From Victivallales bacterium (GTDB taxonomy: Bacteria; Verrucomicrobiota; Lentisphaeria; Oligosphaerales; Oligosphaeraceae): a stretch of DNA of 37,151 nucleotides. Numbering within the stretch: the stretch's first letter is position 1; every line of letters begins with the position of its first letter. Position numbers and translations under genes: made by a program. The notes below the pieces were generated by a model. It searched no databases, was not told the DNA's origin, and saw only the letters and a program-made list of their open reading frames with translations. The stretch covers positions 1 to 37,151 of the forward strand of contig JAFRLP010000460.1 of NCBI GenBank assembly GCA_017431185.1, written 5' to 3'. Below, in pieces: positions 8,782-16,113 of this stretch.

Positions 8782-9957
8782 TCAGTCATTCTCCATTTCG
8801 TAGTATTTGACGGCATCGGGGGGGCGGATGTCGGTCAGCGTTCCCTTGTAATGCCGCAGTTCAGTCCGTATGTAGGGATGCTTCAGAAGCTCAGCCTCGT
8901 CGAGTTCGATTCCCAGTCCGGGACGTTCCGGAATCACCATGCGGCCATTGCGCATGACCAGCCGCTCATCGCAGATTTCCCTGCGCCACGGCACGTCGGT
9001 CATCATCATTTCCAGCATCACGAAATTCGGCACGCACGCCGCCAGTTGAAGCGTCGCGGCGTTCGCCACGGGGCCGGACGGGTTATGCGGGCAAAATCCG
9101 ATGTGCCTTGACTCCGCCTCCGCGCCAAGCATCCGCATCTCCATGATTCCGCCCGCATGCGAGATGTCGGGCTGGATGTAATCCGCGCAGTTCAAATCAA
9201 AGAACTGCCGATATTCATAACGGTTGTAAAGCCGTTCTCCGGCGGCAATCGAAACGCGCACCCGCTCCTTCACCTCGCGCATGCCCACCTTGTCATCCGG
9301 CGGAATCGGCTCCTCGAACCAGAAAATATCGTAGTCCTCCAGCCGTTTGCCGATTTTGACCGCCGTGGGAATGTCAAACCGGCCATGCCCCTCAATCAGC
9401 AGCTGCACATCCGAACCGACCGCTTCGGACACCTTCTCCACGCACTCCATCGCCTGATTGAGTTCCGCCTTGCCAATCTGCTGCCACGCTTTGCCAAACG
9501 GATCCCACTTGCAGCCGGGATATTTGTTTTTCCGGACCTCTGCCGCCTTTTCGGCGAACTCGTCAGGCGTTTTGGCGGGGGCGAACCAGCCGTTCACATA
9601 GACTGGCACCGCGTCACGCACTTTGCCGCCGAGCAGTTGATAGACAGGCACGTTCAGCGCCTTGCCCTTGATGTCCCACAATGCCATCTCCACGCCCGCC
9701 AGCGCACTCATCAGCACTGGGCCTCCCCGCCAATAGGCATCGCGGTAGCAGTCATGGCGGAACGCCTCGATTTGATGGGGGTCTTTGCCGAGCAGATAAC
9801 TTTCCAGGTCGTGAATCGCCGCCCGAACCGTCAGTTCCTTGTATTCCAGCGTCGATTCGCCCCAGCCGTGAATGCCGCAGTCAGTCTCCACTTTCACAAA
9901 CACGAAATTGGTCCGAAAGGCATTGCAGATGAATGTCTTCAATGCAGTGATTTTCAT
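8782..9957 (-). CDS. Enolase-superfamily sugar-acid dehydratase, galactonate dehydratase-like
   Basis: The 391-residue product is a mandelate racemase/muconate lactonizing enzyme family protein. Expected catalytic residues are Glu189 and His191 (LIEGHGRFD), Glu215 (FWFEEP), Glu241 (AAGERLYNR) and His291 (CPHNPSGP). The 26-26-50 spacing matches what I recall for E. coli D-galactonate dehydratase (Asp183/His185, Glu209, Glu235, His285), with the first ligand Glu instead of Asp. It would dehydrate an aldonic acid to a 2-keto-3-deoxy acid in the cytoplasm. ATG at 9957 is chosen because AAGGAG lies 6 nt upstream. It is followed directly by the SDR gene. Confidence 0.9.
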   Translation of the reverse strand: MKITALKTFICNAFRTNFVFVKVETDCGIHGWGESTLEYKELTVRAAIHDLESYLLGKDPHQIEAFRHDCYRDAYWRGGPVLMSALAGVEMALWDIKGKALNVPVYQLLGGKVRDAVPVYVNGWFAPAKTPDEFAEKAAEVRKNKYPGCKWDPFGKAWQQIGKAELNQAMECVEKVSEAVGSDVQLLIEGHGRFDIPTAVKIGKRLEDYDIFWFEEPIPPDDKVGMREVKERVRVSIAAGERLYNRYEYRQFFDLNCADYIQPDISHAGGIMEMRMLGAEAESRHIGFCPHNPSGPVANAATLQLAACVPNFVMLEMMMTDVPWRREICDERLVMRNGRMVIPERPGLGIELDEAELLKHPYIRTELRHYKGTLTDIRPPDAVKYYEMEND

Positions 9958-9968
9958 GTTCACTCCTT

Positions 9969-9984
9969 GGAGGCAATTGCCTCC
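9969..9984. promoter_or_regulatory. 16-bp perfect palindrome abutting the ribosome site of the dehydratase gene
   Basis: GGAGGCAATTGCCTCC is perfectly self-complementary and ends directly beside the AAGGAG site (complement at 9963-9968) of the dehydratase gene. It could be an operator downstream of the promoter, or an mRNA hairpin that affects ribosome access. It also contains GGAGG itself. Confidence 0.4.
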
Positions 9985-10104
9985 GTAATCAGGTTCTTTA
10001 TGCAATGGGGAATTATGGTTTCAAGGAAGTGGGGAATATACTTGCTTTTATCTATTTCCATGCTCCAGGTTAAGACGAATGCACAGGAACATAAAATGTA
10101 ATTA

Positions 10105-10221
10105 TTCAGAACCCCAGGCTACTTCAATCCGCGAGGCCTAAAGGCCTCGCGGGCAGATTGGGGTCTCACGCCTGGCACGTCAGCCTCAAGTGGCAAATCT
10201 GAGGTTGCATACGTCAAAACA
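10105..10221 (+). repeat. Dispersed hairpin repeat family 1, copy 1
   Basis: This ~117-bp element is repeated in inverted orientation at 12958-13075. The first ~78 bp differ at only about 7 positions; the rest is less conserved, with AAGTGGCAAATCTG and GTCAAAACA shared. The core is a strong stem in which CGCGAGGCCT pairs with AGGCCTCGCG around 10129-10151. It resembles a REP/MITE-type element, with no coding capacity. Confidence 0.75.
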
Positions 10222-10325
10222 GGTGGGGGCTGATCAGTTACCATAAAATAAGGCAAGAACTGCCTTTGTCAAATTCACTGCCCCGTTTTCGGAACTTCCA
10301 TTCAGGTTCGTTCATTGATTCGTTT

Positions 10326-10459
10326 AAAACTCGGCGGAATTATGTCGTTTTTTAAACATTCCGCAAAGTTTACGGCTATCTTCACGCACAAAGGCATCAT
10401 AATACTCAGCGGAATCTACGATATCCTCTTGCTTTTCGCAGAGTTTAGGCTATATTGAA
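10326..10459 (+). repeat. Imperfect direct repeat (75-bp period) upstream of the ATPase gene
   Basis: Two units start 75 bp apart. ACTCGGCGGAAT (10329) matches ACTCAGCGGAAT (10404), and CGCAAAGTTTACGGCTAT matches CGCAGAGTTTAGGCTAT near each unit's end. The second unit ends just before the ATPase start. This suggests a duplicated promoter or operator segment. Confidence 0.5.
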
Positions 10460-10490
10460 TGTCACATTCAAAAGAAGGAACTCATCTGCC

Positions 10491-11906
10491 ATGCTGATCG
10501 GTCGGGAAAACGAAATACGGAAACTCAATGACGCGCTTTCAAGCGATGCGTCGGAATTCGTTGTCGTCTATGGACGTCGCCGTGTAGGAAAGACTTACAT
10601 GATACGCGAGGCGTTCAACGGCAGTTTTGCCTTCTACCACACGGGAGTTGCAAATGTTGGCCGAGAAGAGCAAATCTCCCGCTTTGCGAAGTCGCTGCAA
10701 AGGCAAGGCCTCCCATTCAAGCACTCCCCGAAGAACTGGTATGACGCATTTGATTTGCTTGCGGAGGGGCTTGAAAGTCTGCCTGACGGCAAAAAAGTCG
10801 TCTTCATAGACGAACTGCCGTGGATGGATTCTCAGAAGGCGGGCCTCATCAGCGCCCTTGAGACATTCTGGAATGGCTGGGCGTCGGCCCGCAACGACAT
10901 ACTCCTCATTGTCTGTGGTTCCGCGACATCATGGATGACGGATAAAATCATCAATGACAAGGGCGGACTCCACAACCGCCTGACGCACAGAATCAAACTT
11001 GAGCCATTCACACTGGCGGAATGCGAAATTTTTGCGCAGGCAAAGGGAATCGTCGCCACACGGCGACAGATACTTGAATACTACATGGTGATGGGAGGCA
11101 TCCCATACTATTGGAACTATCTGCAAAAGGATAAAAGTCCTGCGCAGAACATCAATGACATATTCTTCGCAGTGAACGGGGAACTGCGCGATGAATACCA
11201 ACATCTCTATGCATCTCTCTTCAAGAAACCGCAGCGCCACATCGCCATCGTTTCCGCCCTTGGCAAGAAAAAGGTCGGCATGACCCGCTATGAATTGCTG
11301 AAGGCGACGCATGCCACCGACAATGGCGCGTTCAGCAAGGCGCTGTCGGAACTTGTGGAATGCGGATTCGTCAGGCGTTACCGAATGCCAGGCAAAAGGA
11401 AACATGACGCGGTTTACCAGCTAATCGACAATTTCACCCTCTTCCACTACAGGTTTCTGGAGAGCCTGGACGAAGGGGAGGACGGCTCATGGGAGGCTTT
11501 GCAGAACCTGCCTTCCGCCAACGTCTGGCGTGGCCTCTCCTTTGAGCGTGTCTGCCTGGCGCACATTGAGCAGATCAAGCGAAAACTGGGCATCTCAGGC
11601 ATTCTGACCAGGCAATACGCCTGGACATCCTCAGAGAATGACAAAGACGGCGCGCAAATCGACCTGCTCATCGAACGCTCCGATGACGCAGTGAACATCT
11701 GCGAAATGAAATACTCCGCAGACAAGTATGAAATCTCAAAGGAGGAGCACAGAAAAATGCTCCATCGCCGCGAGGTCTTCGTCAGGGAGCGAAAACTGAA
11801 GGGCGCGGCATACCTGACATTCGTGACCACCTTCGGAGTGCTTCACAATGCCTACTGGAATGACATCCAATCCGAAGTGATGTTGGATGACCTGTTCATG
11901 AGGTGA
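10491..11906 (+). CDS. AAA ATPase with C-terminal DUF234 (archaeal-ATPase-like family)
   Basis: The 471-residue product has an N-terminal P-loop ATPase: Walker A GRRRVGKT at residues 28-35 and Walker B VVFIDELPWMD at about 103-113. A winged-helix-like region follows (about 265-305, RYELLKATHATDNGAFSKALSELV), then a C-terminal DUF234 domain. Inside the last part, QIDLLIERSDDAVNICEMKYS has the D...ExK arrangement of PD-(D/E)XK nucleases. Function in bacteria is unknown; a role in mobile-element or stress biology is often guessed. ATG at 10491 is preferred over 10455 because AAGGAA precedes it, although the spacing is long (about 12 nt). It stands alone, flanked by repeats. Confidence 0.9.
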   Translation: MLIGRENEIRKLNDALSSDASEFVVVYGRRRVGKTYMIREAFNGSFAFYHTGVANVGREEQISRFAKSLQRQGLPFKHSPKNWYDAFDLLAEGLESLPDGKKVVFIDELPWMDSQKAGLISALETFWNGWASARNDILLIVCGSATSWMTDKIINDKGGLHNRLTHRIKLEPFTLAECEIFAQAKGIVATRRQILEYYMVMGGIPYYWNYLQKDKSPAQNINDIFFAVNGELRDEYQHLYASLFKKPQRHIAIVSALGKKKVGMTRYELLKATHATDNGAFSKALSELVECGFVRRYRMPGKRKHDAVYQLIDNFTLFHYRFLESLDEGEDGSWEALQNLPSANVWRGLSFERVCLAHIEQIKRKLGISGILTRQYAWTSSENDKDGAQIDLLIERSDDAVNICEMKYSADKYEISKEEHRKMLHRREVFVRERKLKGAAYLTFVTTFGVLHNAYWNDIQSEVMLDDLFMR

Positions 11907-11944
11907 TAAATCAATCGCTCCCGAAATCATCCTTCAGGAGATAC

Positions 11945-12901
11945 TTATGGCAGGGTGAGCACCACTTTCCCGATATTCCTCTGCTCGGCCAGAATACGGT
12001 GTGCCGCAGCGACCTCCTGCATCGGCAATTCACAGTTGATGACAGGACGGAGCGTCCCGTTGGCGACCTGCGGCCAGACCAACTCCACAAGTTGCTTCAG
12101 AATCTCGCCCTTTTCCGCGTCGCTTCGGCTGCGGAGTGTACTGCCAATCAGTTTCAAGTGTTTCTTGAGCAGGACGCGCAGAGGCACTTCCGTGTTTTCC
12201 CCTCCCAGGGTGGCGACCAGAATCCAGCGTCCGTCAGGATTCATTGCGTTCAGGCACTTGCCCAGCAGTCCGCCCCCCGCGCAGTCCAAAGCCACGTCAA
12301 TCGGGTTCTGCATCAGTGTAGCCTCCACGTTTTCGGTTCGGCGGTTAATCACCACATCAGCGCCGAGTTTTTTCGCCGCTTCGGCCTTGTCAGGCGACCC
12401 GACTGTAGTCACGACCTTCGCGCCGAGCAGTTTGGCAATCTGGGTCGCGGCGATTCCAAGACCGCTGGCCCCCGCCTGAATGAACACCGTTTCCCCTTTC
12501 TTCAGTTCGCCCAGACGCACCAGATTGAGCATGGCGGTGGCATAGACTTCGGGCAAGACCGCCCCTGTCGTGAATGACGCACCTTCCGGCAGGGGCATGA
12601 CCATGCCCTCTGGAACCAGGACTTTTTCGGCATAACCGCCCCCGCCCAGCAGAGCACACACTTTGTCGCCAATCTTCCAGCGACTGCCCATCGCCGTTTC
12701 GGCAATTACGCCTGCACATTCCAGTCCAGGCCAGTCTGGCCATCCTGGCGGCGGCGGATACTTGCCCGCGACCTGCAATAAATCCGCCCGATTCACGCCT
12801 GCGGCTTTCACAGCGACAATCACATAACCAGGCTTCAAGACTGGCTCGGCAACATCGCTCCACACCAGTTGCCTTTCCGAGTTGATTAAAATCGCCTTCA
12901 T
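11945..12901 (-). CDS. NAD(P)H quinone oxidoreductase, PIG3-like MDR family
   Basis: The 318-residue product matches the zinc-free quinone oxidoreductase branch of medium-chain dehydrogenases. It has AAGVNRADLLQVAGKYPPPPG (residues 34-54), WPGLECAGVI, a GGGGYAE turn, and the nucleotide-binding QAGASGLGIAATQIAK (about 141-156). It probably reduces quinones or enones with NADPH in the cytoplasm. GAGGAAG lies 7 nt before the ATG. It points toward the ATPase gene with a 38-bp gap between stops. Upstream is the Gfo/Idh gene, separated by a repeat copy, so they may once have been one operon. Confidence 0.93.
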   Translation of the reverse strand: MKAILINSERQLVWSDVAEPVLKPGYVIVAVKAAGVNRADLLQVAGKYPPPPGWPDWPGLECAGVIAETAMGSRWKIGDKVCALLGGGGYAEKVLVPEGMVMPLPEGASFTTGAVLPEVYATAMLNLVRLGELKKGETVFIQAGASGLGIAATQIAKLLGAKVVTTVGSPDKAEAAKKLGADVVINRRTENVEATLMQNPIDVALDCAGGGLLGKCLNAMNPDGRWILVATLGGENTEVPLRVLLKKHLKLIGSTLRSRSDAEKGEILKQLVELVWPQVANGTLRPVINCELPMQEVAAAHRILAEQRNIGKVVLTLP

Positions 12902-12957
12902 CTTCAGTCTTCCTCAATGATTTTTCCAGTGGTCACGCCACTGCCCGTATTCACATG

Positions 12958-13075
12958 TGTTTTGACATGGCTGCCCCCAGATTTGCCACTTGGGCCTGAC
13001 ATGCCCGGCGTGAGACCCCAACCTGCCCGCGAGGCCTTCAGGCCTCGCGGCTTGAAGTAGCCTGGGGGTCTGAAC
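12958..13075 (-). repeat. Dispersed hairpin repeat family 1, copy 2, overlapping a gene end
   Basis: This is the inverted partner of the element at 10105-10221. The palindrome around 13027-13050 forms the central stem. On the minus strand the element provides the last 11 or 12 codons and the TGA stop of the Gfo/Idh gene, with the stop codon at the hairpin tip. Copy 1 has TAA at the same place. Confidence 0.75.
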
Positions 13076-14222
13076 AGATACCCTCTCTTTTTGCAGACAG
13101 CGGATGGCGGCGGTTGACCAGCGGGAATGCGACCGGGGCATGGGCGAGCGCCGACTGGTAGGCCCCCGTGATCATTTCCAGAGAATCCAGCGCCGATTCC
13201 AGCCCCGCAACCAGAGTCTCCTTCCCTGCAATCGCCTGCAGCAGATTCCACGCGGCGCGGCGGTTGTTTTCCGCAAAGTACAGATGGTAATGCAATTCTG
13301 GGTTGATTCCGAGTTTCCCGTATTCCAGCGGCGTCGCCCCTGGAACCGGAGCATCTTCTGGCGGTGTCATCACCTCGAAATGGGAGTGGTCCTCCATTGG
13401 CACGGGGAAATCCCGACAGATGCGCAGGTCACGGCGCCCCGTATAGCGGATCGCCAGAATGCCCTTGGTGCCGCAGACCGTGACGCCGAGCCGCTGGTCG
13501 CCTTCCTGAATTACCCGACGGCTTTCAAAGACACCGTTCACCTGATTCGGAAAACGGTAAAGCGAAAAAACCTCATCGCCGCCGCAAGGCCCCAGCGGTT
13601 CGGTCGTGCTCAGCGCATCATGCGCGGTCAGCGGGCGGCCCTGGATGCGGATGTCGGAATAAACCTGCTCGGGACGCCCGAAAATCCAGGCGGCGACATC
13701 CAGCACATGGGTGCCCAGCACCAGCATGTCTTCACCGCCGCCTCGGCTGTCTTCCTTGCCACGCATGTGGCAGGTCAGAATCCGCCCGATCTCACCGTTC
13801 TGGACCATCCGTTTCATCTCCCGGAAGGTCGGGGCGAAACGCGCGAGATGGGCCATCTGAACGTGATATCCAGTCCGTTTGGACAGCGCCAGCAGTTCGT
13901 CGGCCTGCTCAGGGGCCTCCGCCAGCGGTTTCTCGCACAGCACATGGCAATGATGCGTCAACGCGTATTTGATTTGCTCGTAATGCTCGCCTGGCAGACG
14001 CGAGCACAAAACAACGATGTCGGGATGCTCCTTCTCCATCATGGCATGAAACGAATCATATCGCCTCCGCGCCCCTGTGAGACGATAGGTCTTTTCCGAT
14101 TCCGGATTGGAATCCGCAAGCGCAGCGACCTCCACCCCAGGTAGTCCATTGAACGAATAATGGGTGAAATGACCGCCCCTGCGGCCACTGCCCGTATCGT
14201 AACTGATGCAGACTTTCAGCAT
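13038..14222 (-). CDS. Gfo/Idh/MocA-family oxidoreductase with repeat-derived C-terminus
   Basis: The 394-residue product is an NAD(P)-dependent sugar dehydrogenase-type protein. It has an N-terminal Rossmann region, the signature CEKPLAE (Glu97-Lys98-Pro99) and a catalytic-region histidine in LGTHVLDVAAWIFG. The N-terminal loop (SYDTGSGRRGGHFT) is not the textbook GxGxxG. The start lies 13 bp after the epimerase-fragment stop and has a G-rich site, so coupling is likely. The final residues SDPQATSSREA and the stop are encoded by repeat copy 2, so the native C-terminus has been replaced or extended. The substrate is probably a sugar or cyclitol. Confidence 0.9.
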   Translation of the reverse strand: MLKVCISYDTGSGRRGGHFTHYSFNGLPGVEVAALADSNPESEKTYRLTGARRRYDSFHAMMEKEHPDIVVLCSRLPGEHYEQIKYALTHHCHVLCEKPLAEAPEQADELLALSKRTGYHVQMAHLARFAPTFREMKRMVQNGEIGRILTCHMRGKEDSRGGGEDMLVLGTHVLDVAAWIFGRPEQVYSDIRIQGRPLTAHDALSTTEPLGPCGGDEVFSLYRFPNQVNGVFESRRVIQEGDQRLGVTVCGTKGILAIRYTGRRDLRICRDFPVPMEDHSHFEVMTPPEDAPVPGATPLEYGKLGINPELHYHLYFAENNRRAAWNLLQAIAGKETLVAGLESALDSLEMITGAYQSALAHAPVAFPLVNRRHPLSAKREGICSDPQATSSREA

Positions 14223-14235
14223 GGCACCACCCCGC

Positions 14236-14634
14236 TCATTTCATGGCCGCCAGATAATCGTCCATCCGCTGGTTGTTCGGCCAGGGATAATCCCTCGGCG
14301 TGCGGTCGATTTCCATCTTCAGCCCGTCATACAGCGGCATCAGTTCGCTCTGCTTCATTCCAGTATGCTCCAGCATTTGCGGCAGGATGAACGGTATCTC
14401 CGATGTGCCGTAAGTCAGATAATCGACGATTGCATCGTAATTCCGCGAGAGGTATTCCTTCCGCAGGGCGGAATCCTTGGCGTTCCCCTGATAATATTTC
14501 ACGTTGGGGTATCCGCTTTCTGTCCCATCCAGGGCAATGCCATCGACTTGACACCCGTTTTCCGCCAAAAACGGAATCATGTAACGCGCCATGGCGCCTG
14601 TGGCGCCCAGAACCAGAATTTTTGCGGGTTTCAT
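14236..14634 (-). pseudogene. NAD-dependent epimerase/dehydratase with large internal deletion
   Basis: The ~132-residue product begins with a Rossmann start (MKPAKILVLGATGAMARYMI) and continues to DYLTYGTSEIPFILPQMLEHTG, as in extended SDR epimerases. It then jumps to MKQSELMPLYDGLKMEIDRT...PWPNNQRMDDYLAAMK, which looks like the far C-terminus of the same family. Normal members have roughly 300 or more residues, so about 170-200 central residues, including the catalytic YxxxK, are missing in frame. The junction is near 14356-14361. An alternative start lies at 14661; neither has a clear ribosome site. It is the first gene of the Gfo/Idh operon. Confidence 0.65.
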
Positions 14635-14689
14635 TTTTCTGTTGTAACTGTTCAGAGCCATTATGAATGGATTTTGCCGTCACCTGGAT

Positions 14690-14719
14690 AATATAGGCGT
14701 GCCTGAATGGTTTTTCCAA
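14690..14719 (-). promoter_or_regulatory. Probable promoter of the epimerase-Gfo/Idh operon
   Basis: On the minus strand TTGGAA (14719-14714) and TATATT (14695-14690) are separated by 18 bp, about 55 bp upstream of the likely start. It faces the LacI-gene promoter in the same divergent region. Confidence 0.45.
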
Positions 14720-14762
14720 TCGGAAAAAAGCGAATTCTTGAAAAAAGAGTTGTAAATGAGAC

Positions 14763-14790
14763 TTGTTTTCAGAAGATTTTGTAATATATT
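14763..14790 (+). promoter_or_regulatory. Probable promoter of the LacI-family regulator gene
   Basis: TTGTTT (14763-14768) and TATATT (14785-14790) are 16 bp apart, 33 bp before the start codon. TTGTAA occurs three times nearby (about 14748, 14779 and 14790), overlapping the -10 region, and could be a regulator site. Confidence 0.5.
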
Positions 14791-14822
14791 GTAAATCATT
14801 CTACAGAACAGGAGAATTCAGC

Positions 14823-15767
14823 ATGAAGATTCAGGAAATTGCCGCACTTGCAGGAGTATCGACGGCGACCGTGTCGCGAGTGTTCAGCCACCACCCGAAC
14901 ATTCGTCCGGAAATCCGGGAGCAGGTTCTGAATGTGTCACGCCGTTACGGGTATCACCCGCGCCTATCCGGAAAACAGAAGAACATTGTGATCATCACGC
15001 CATACAAGCAAATATATCCAGCGGCGGAATTTGTGGAAATGGTGACTTCGGAACTGATTCGGGAACTGGCGCTGAACCATTTCCGCATTGAAATCCTGCC
15101 GCATGACAATCTGGAACGTTTGGGCGAAATCTCCTTCTGCGGTGCGATTGGAATCGGGATCGAGCCCCCTCCTGAATGGAATAAATGGTTTTCCCTGCCG
15201 CTGGTCATCATCGACAAGATTCCTGACCGCAAAGCGCCAGGGGTGCTCTATGTGCATTCCGATGAAAAGCAGGGAATGGAACTGGCGGTCGGCCATCTCG
15301 CGGAACGGGGATGCCGAAAAGTCGGCGCAATCCTCCATGGAACCCCGCATATCGGCAATGTGGATTTTCGGAAAAAGGGCCTGCTCTGCTCGTTGCGGAA
15401 ATACCAGTTGCCTGCGGACGCCTCACTGGTGAAGATTTGTTCGCCCGAGGCTTTCTTCGAGGAAATGGGCAAGTTGCTTCAAAACGGAATTGACGGCGTC
15501 TTCTGCGGCGGCGGAGGCAATTTCGGCGGCATTGCGGCCTATTGTCTTTCGCTTTATGGACGGAAAATCCCCTCGGACATCCGACTAATCAGTTCCGAGC
15601 GCCATCGCATCTCCCGGTACTGCATACCTGCCCAGACTACCATTTCGCCGAACTACGAGGAGATGGCAAAAATCGTAGTCCAGCATCTGAAAGGCATGAT
15701 CTACGGTGAAAAGGTTCCTGCGGAAAGCGTTCTTCCCTACGGTCTGATTGTCCGAGACAGCACCTGA
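14823..15767 (+). CDS. LacI-family transcriptional regulator
   Basis: The 314-residue product has an N-terminal LacI helix-turn-helix (MKIQEIAALAGVSTATVSRVF, residues 1-21, then the hinge to about 50) and a periplasmic-binding-protein-like sensor (about 55-314, with YVHSDEKQGMELAVGHLAERGCRKVGAI and the C-terminal SPNYEEMAKIVVQHL). ATG at 14823 has AGGAGA at good spacing; the longer frame from 14763 runs through the promoter. It is divergent from the epimerase/Gfo-Idh operon and probably represses it until a sugar ligand binds. Confidence 0.94.
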   Translation: MKIQEIAALAGVSTATVSRVFSHHPNIRPEIREQVLNVSRRYGYHPRLSGKQKNIVIITPYKQIYPAAEFVEMVTSELIRELALNHFRIEILPHDNLERLGEISFCGAIGIGIEPPPEWNKWFSLPLVIIDKIPDRKAPGVLYVHSDEKQGMELAVGHLAERGCRKVGAILHGTPHIGNVDFRKKGLLCSLRKYQLPADASLVKICSPEAFFEEMGKLLQNGIDGVFCGGGGNFGGIAAYCLSLYGRKIPSDIRLISSERHRISRYCIPAQTTISPNYEEMAKIVVQHLKGMIYGEKVPAESVLPYGLIVRDST

Positions 15768-15802
15768 GGGAATCAGACGACCTTACTGAACTGGGCTTCT
15801 GC

Positions 15803-15846
15803 AATCCTTCAGCCACTGATATTGGCCAGATGCCGTATTGGCCGCG
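15803..15846 (+). repeat. Dispersed repeat family 2 (module C), copy 1
   Basis: A 44-bp core starting AATCCTTCAGCCACTGAT and ending CCGTATTGGCCGCG recurs inverted at 36598-36641 with four mismatches. It runs directly into the 17-bp stem of the large hairpin that follows. Confidence 0.7.
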
Positions 15847-15920
15847 CGGAGCGCGGCCTGCCAAACCTGCCTGTGAAACCAGGCACGAGTGGAGGGTTTG
15901 GAAGGCCGCGCTCCGCGCGG
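15842..15920. repeat. Large hairpin with perfect 17-bp GC-rich stem
   Basis: CCGCGCGGAGCGCGGCC (15842-15858) is perfectly complementary to 15904-15920. A second stem pairs CCAAACC with GGTTTGG, and a third pairs TGCCTG with CAGGCA at the centre. It lies downstream of the LacI gene and could end transcription or be the core of a mobile REP-like element. No T-run follows. Confidence 0.7.
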
Positions 15921-15940
15921 TCAGTACCAGTCGGTGAGTA

Positions 15941-16005
15941 AAGGTAGCGGCGGCGTCCCCGCCACCGTCAACACAACGCAGGAAACACGGTGTGTTTCAT
16001 AGGAG
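15941..16005 (+). repeat. Dispersed repeat family 3 (module D), copy 1
   Basis: This 65-bp unit recurs inverted at 32043-32107 with three mismatches. It contains two hairpins: GGCGGCG...CGCC and GAAACAC-GGT-GTGTTTC. It follows module C and the large hairpin in the same intergenic region. Confidence 0.75.
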
Positions 16006-16040
16006 GAGGGATTACTGGCTTCTGATGCCCAAAATGAAAA

Positions 16041-16083
16041 AATCAAGAGAACACCTTGATTTTTCCCAAAATCATGTTATACT
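16041..16083 (+). promoter_or_regulatory. Promoter of the GntR-pseudopilin-DUF4838 unit with overlapping dyad
   Basis: TTGATT (16056-16061) and TATACT (16078-16083) are 16 bp apart, 31 bp before the GntR start. The dyad AATCAAG (16041-16047) / CTTGATT (16055-16061) overlaps the -35 box, a typical arrangement for autorepression by a GntR protein. Confidence 0.6.
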
Positions 16084-16113
16084 ATTTTTAACCACTTTGG
16101 AGGTTAGAATTTG

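Larger units (their letters stand above)
9958..10490. other. Long intergenic region between divergent dehydratase and ATPase genes
   Basis: No convincing gene lies in these 533 bp. From left to right it holds the 16-bp palindrome at the dehydratase ribosome site, an AT-rich stretch, one copy of the 117-bp hairpin repeat (10105-10221), and an imperfect direct duplication just before the ATPase (10326-10384 and 10401-10459). An open frame from 9157 to 10101 is antisense shadow of the dehydratase. Confidence 0.6.

Noticed and set aside
10105..13075. Composite transposon
   Set aside because: No transposase, no target-site duplication, and the flanking repeats are short hairpin elements; kept only as a possible cassette.
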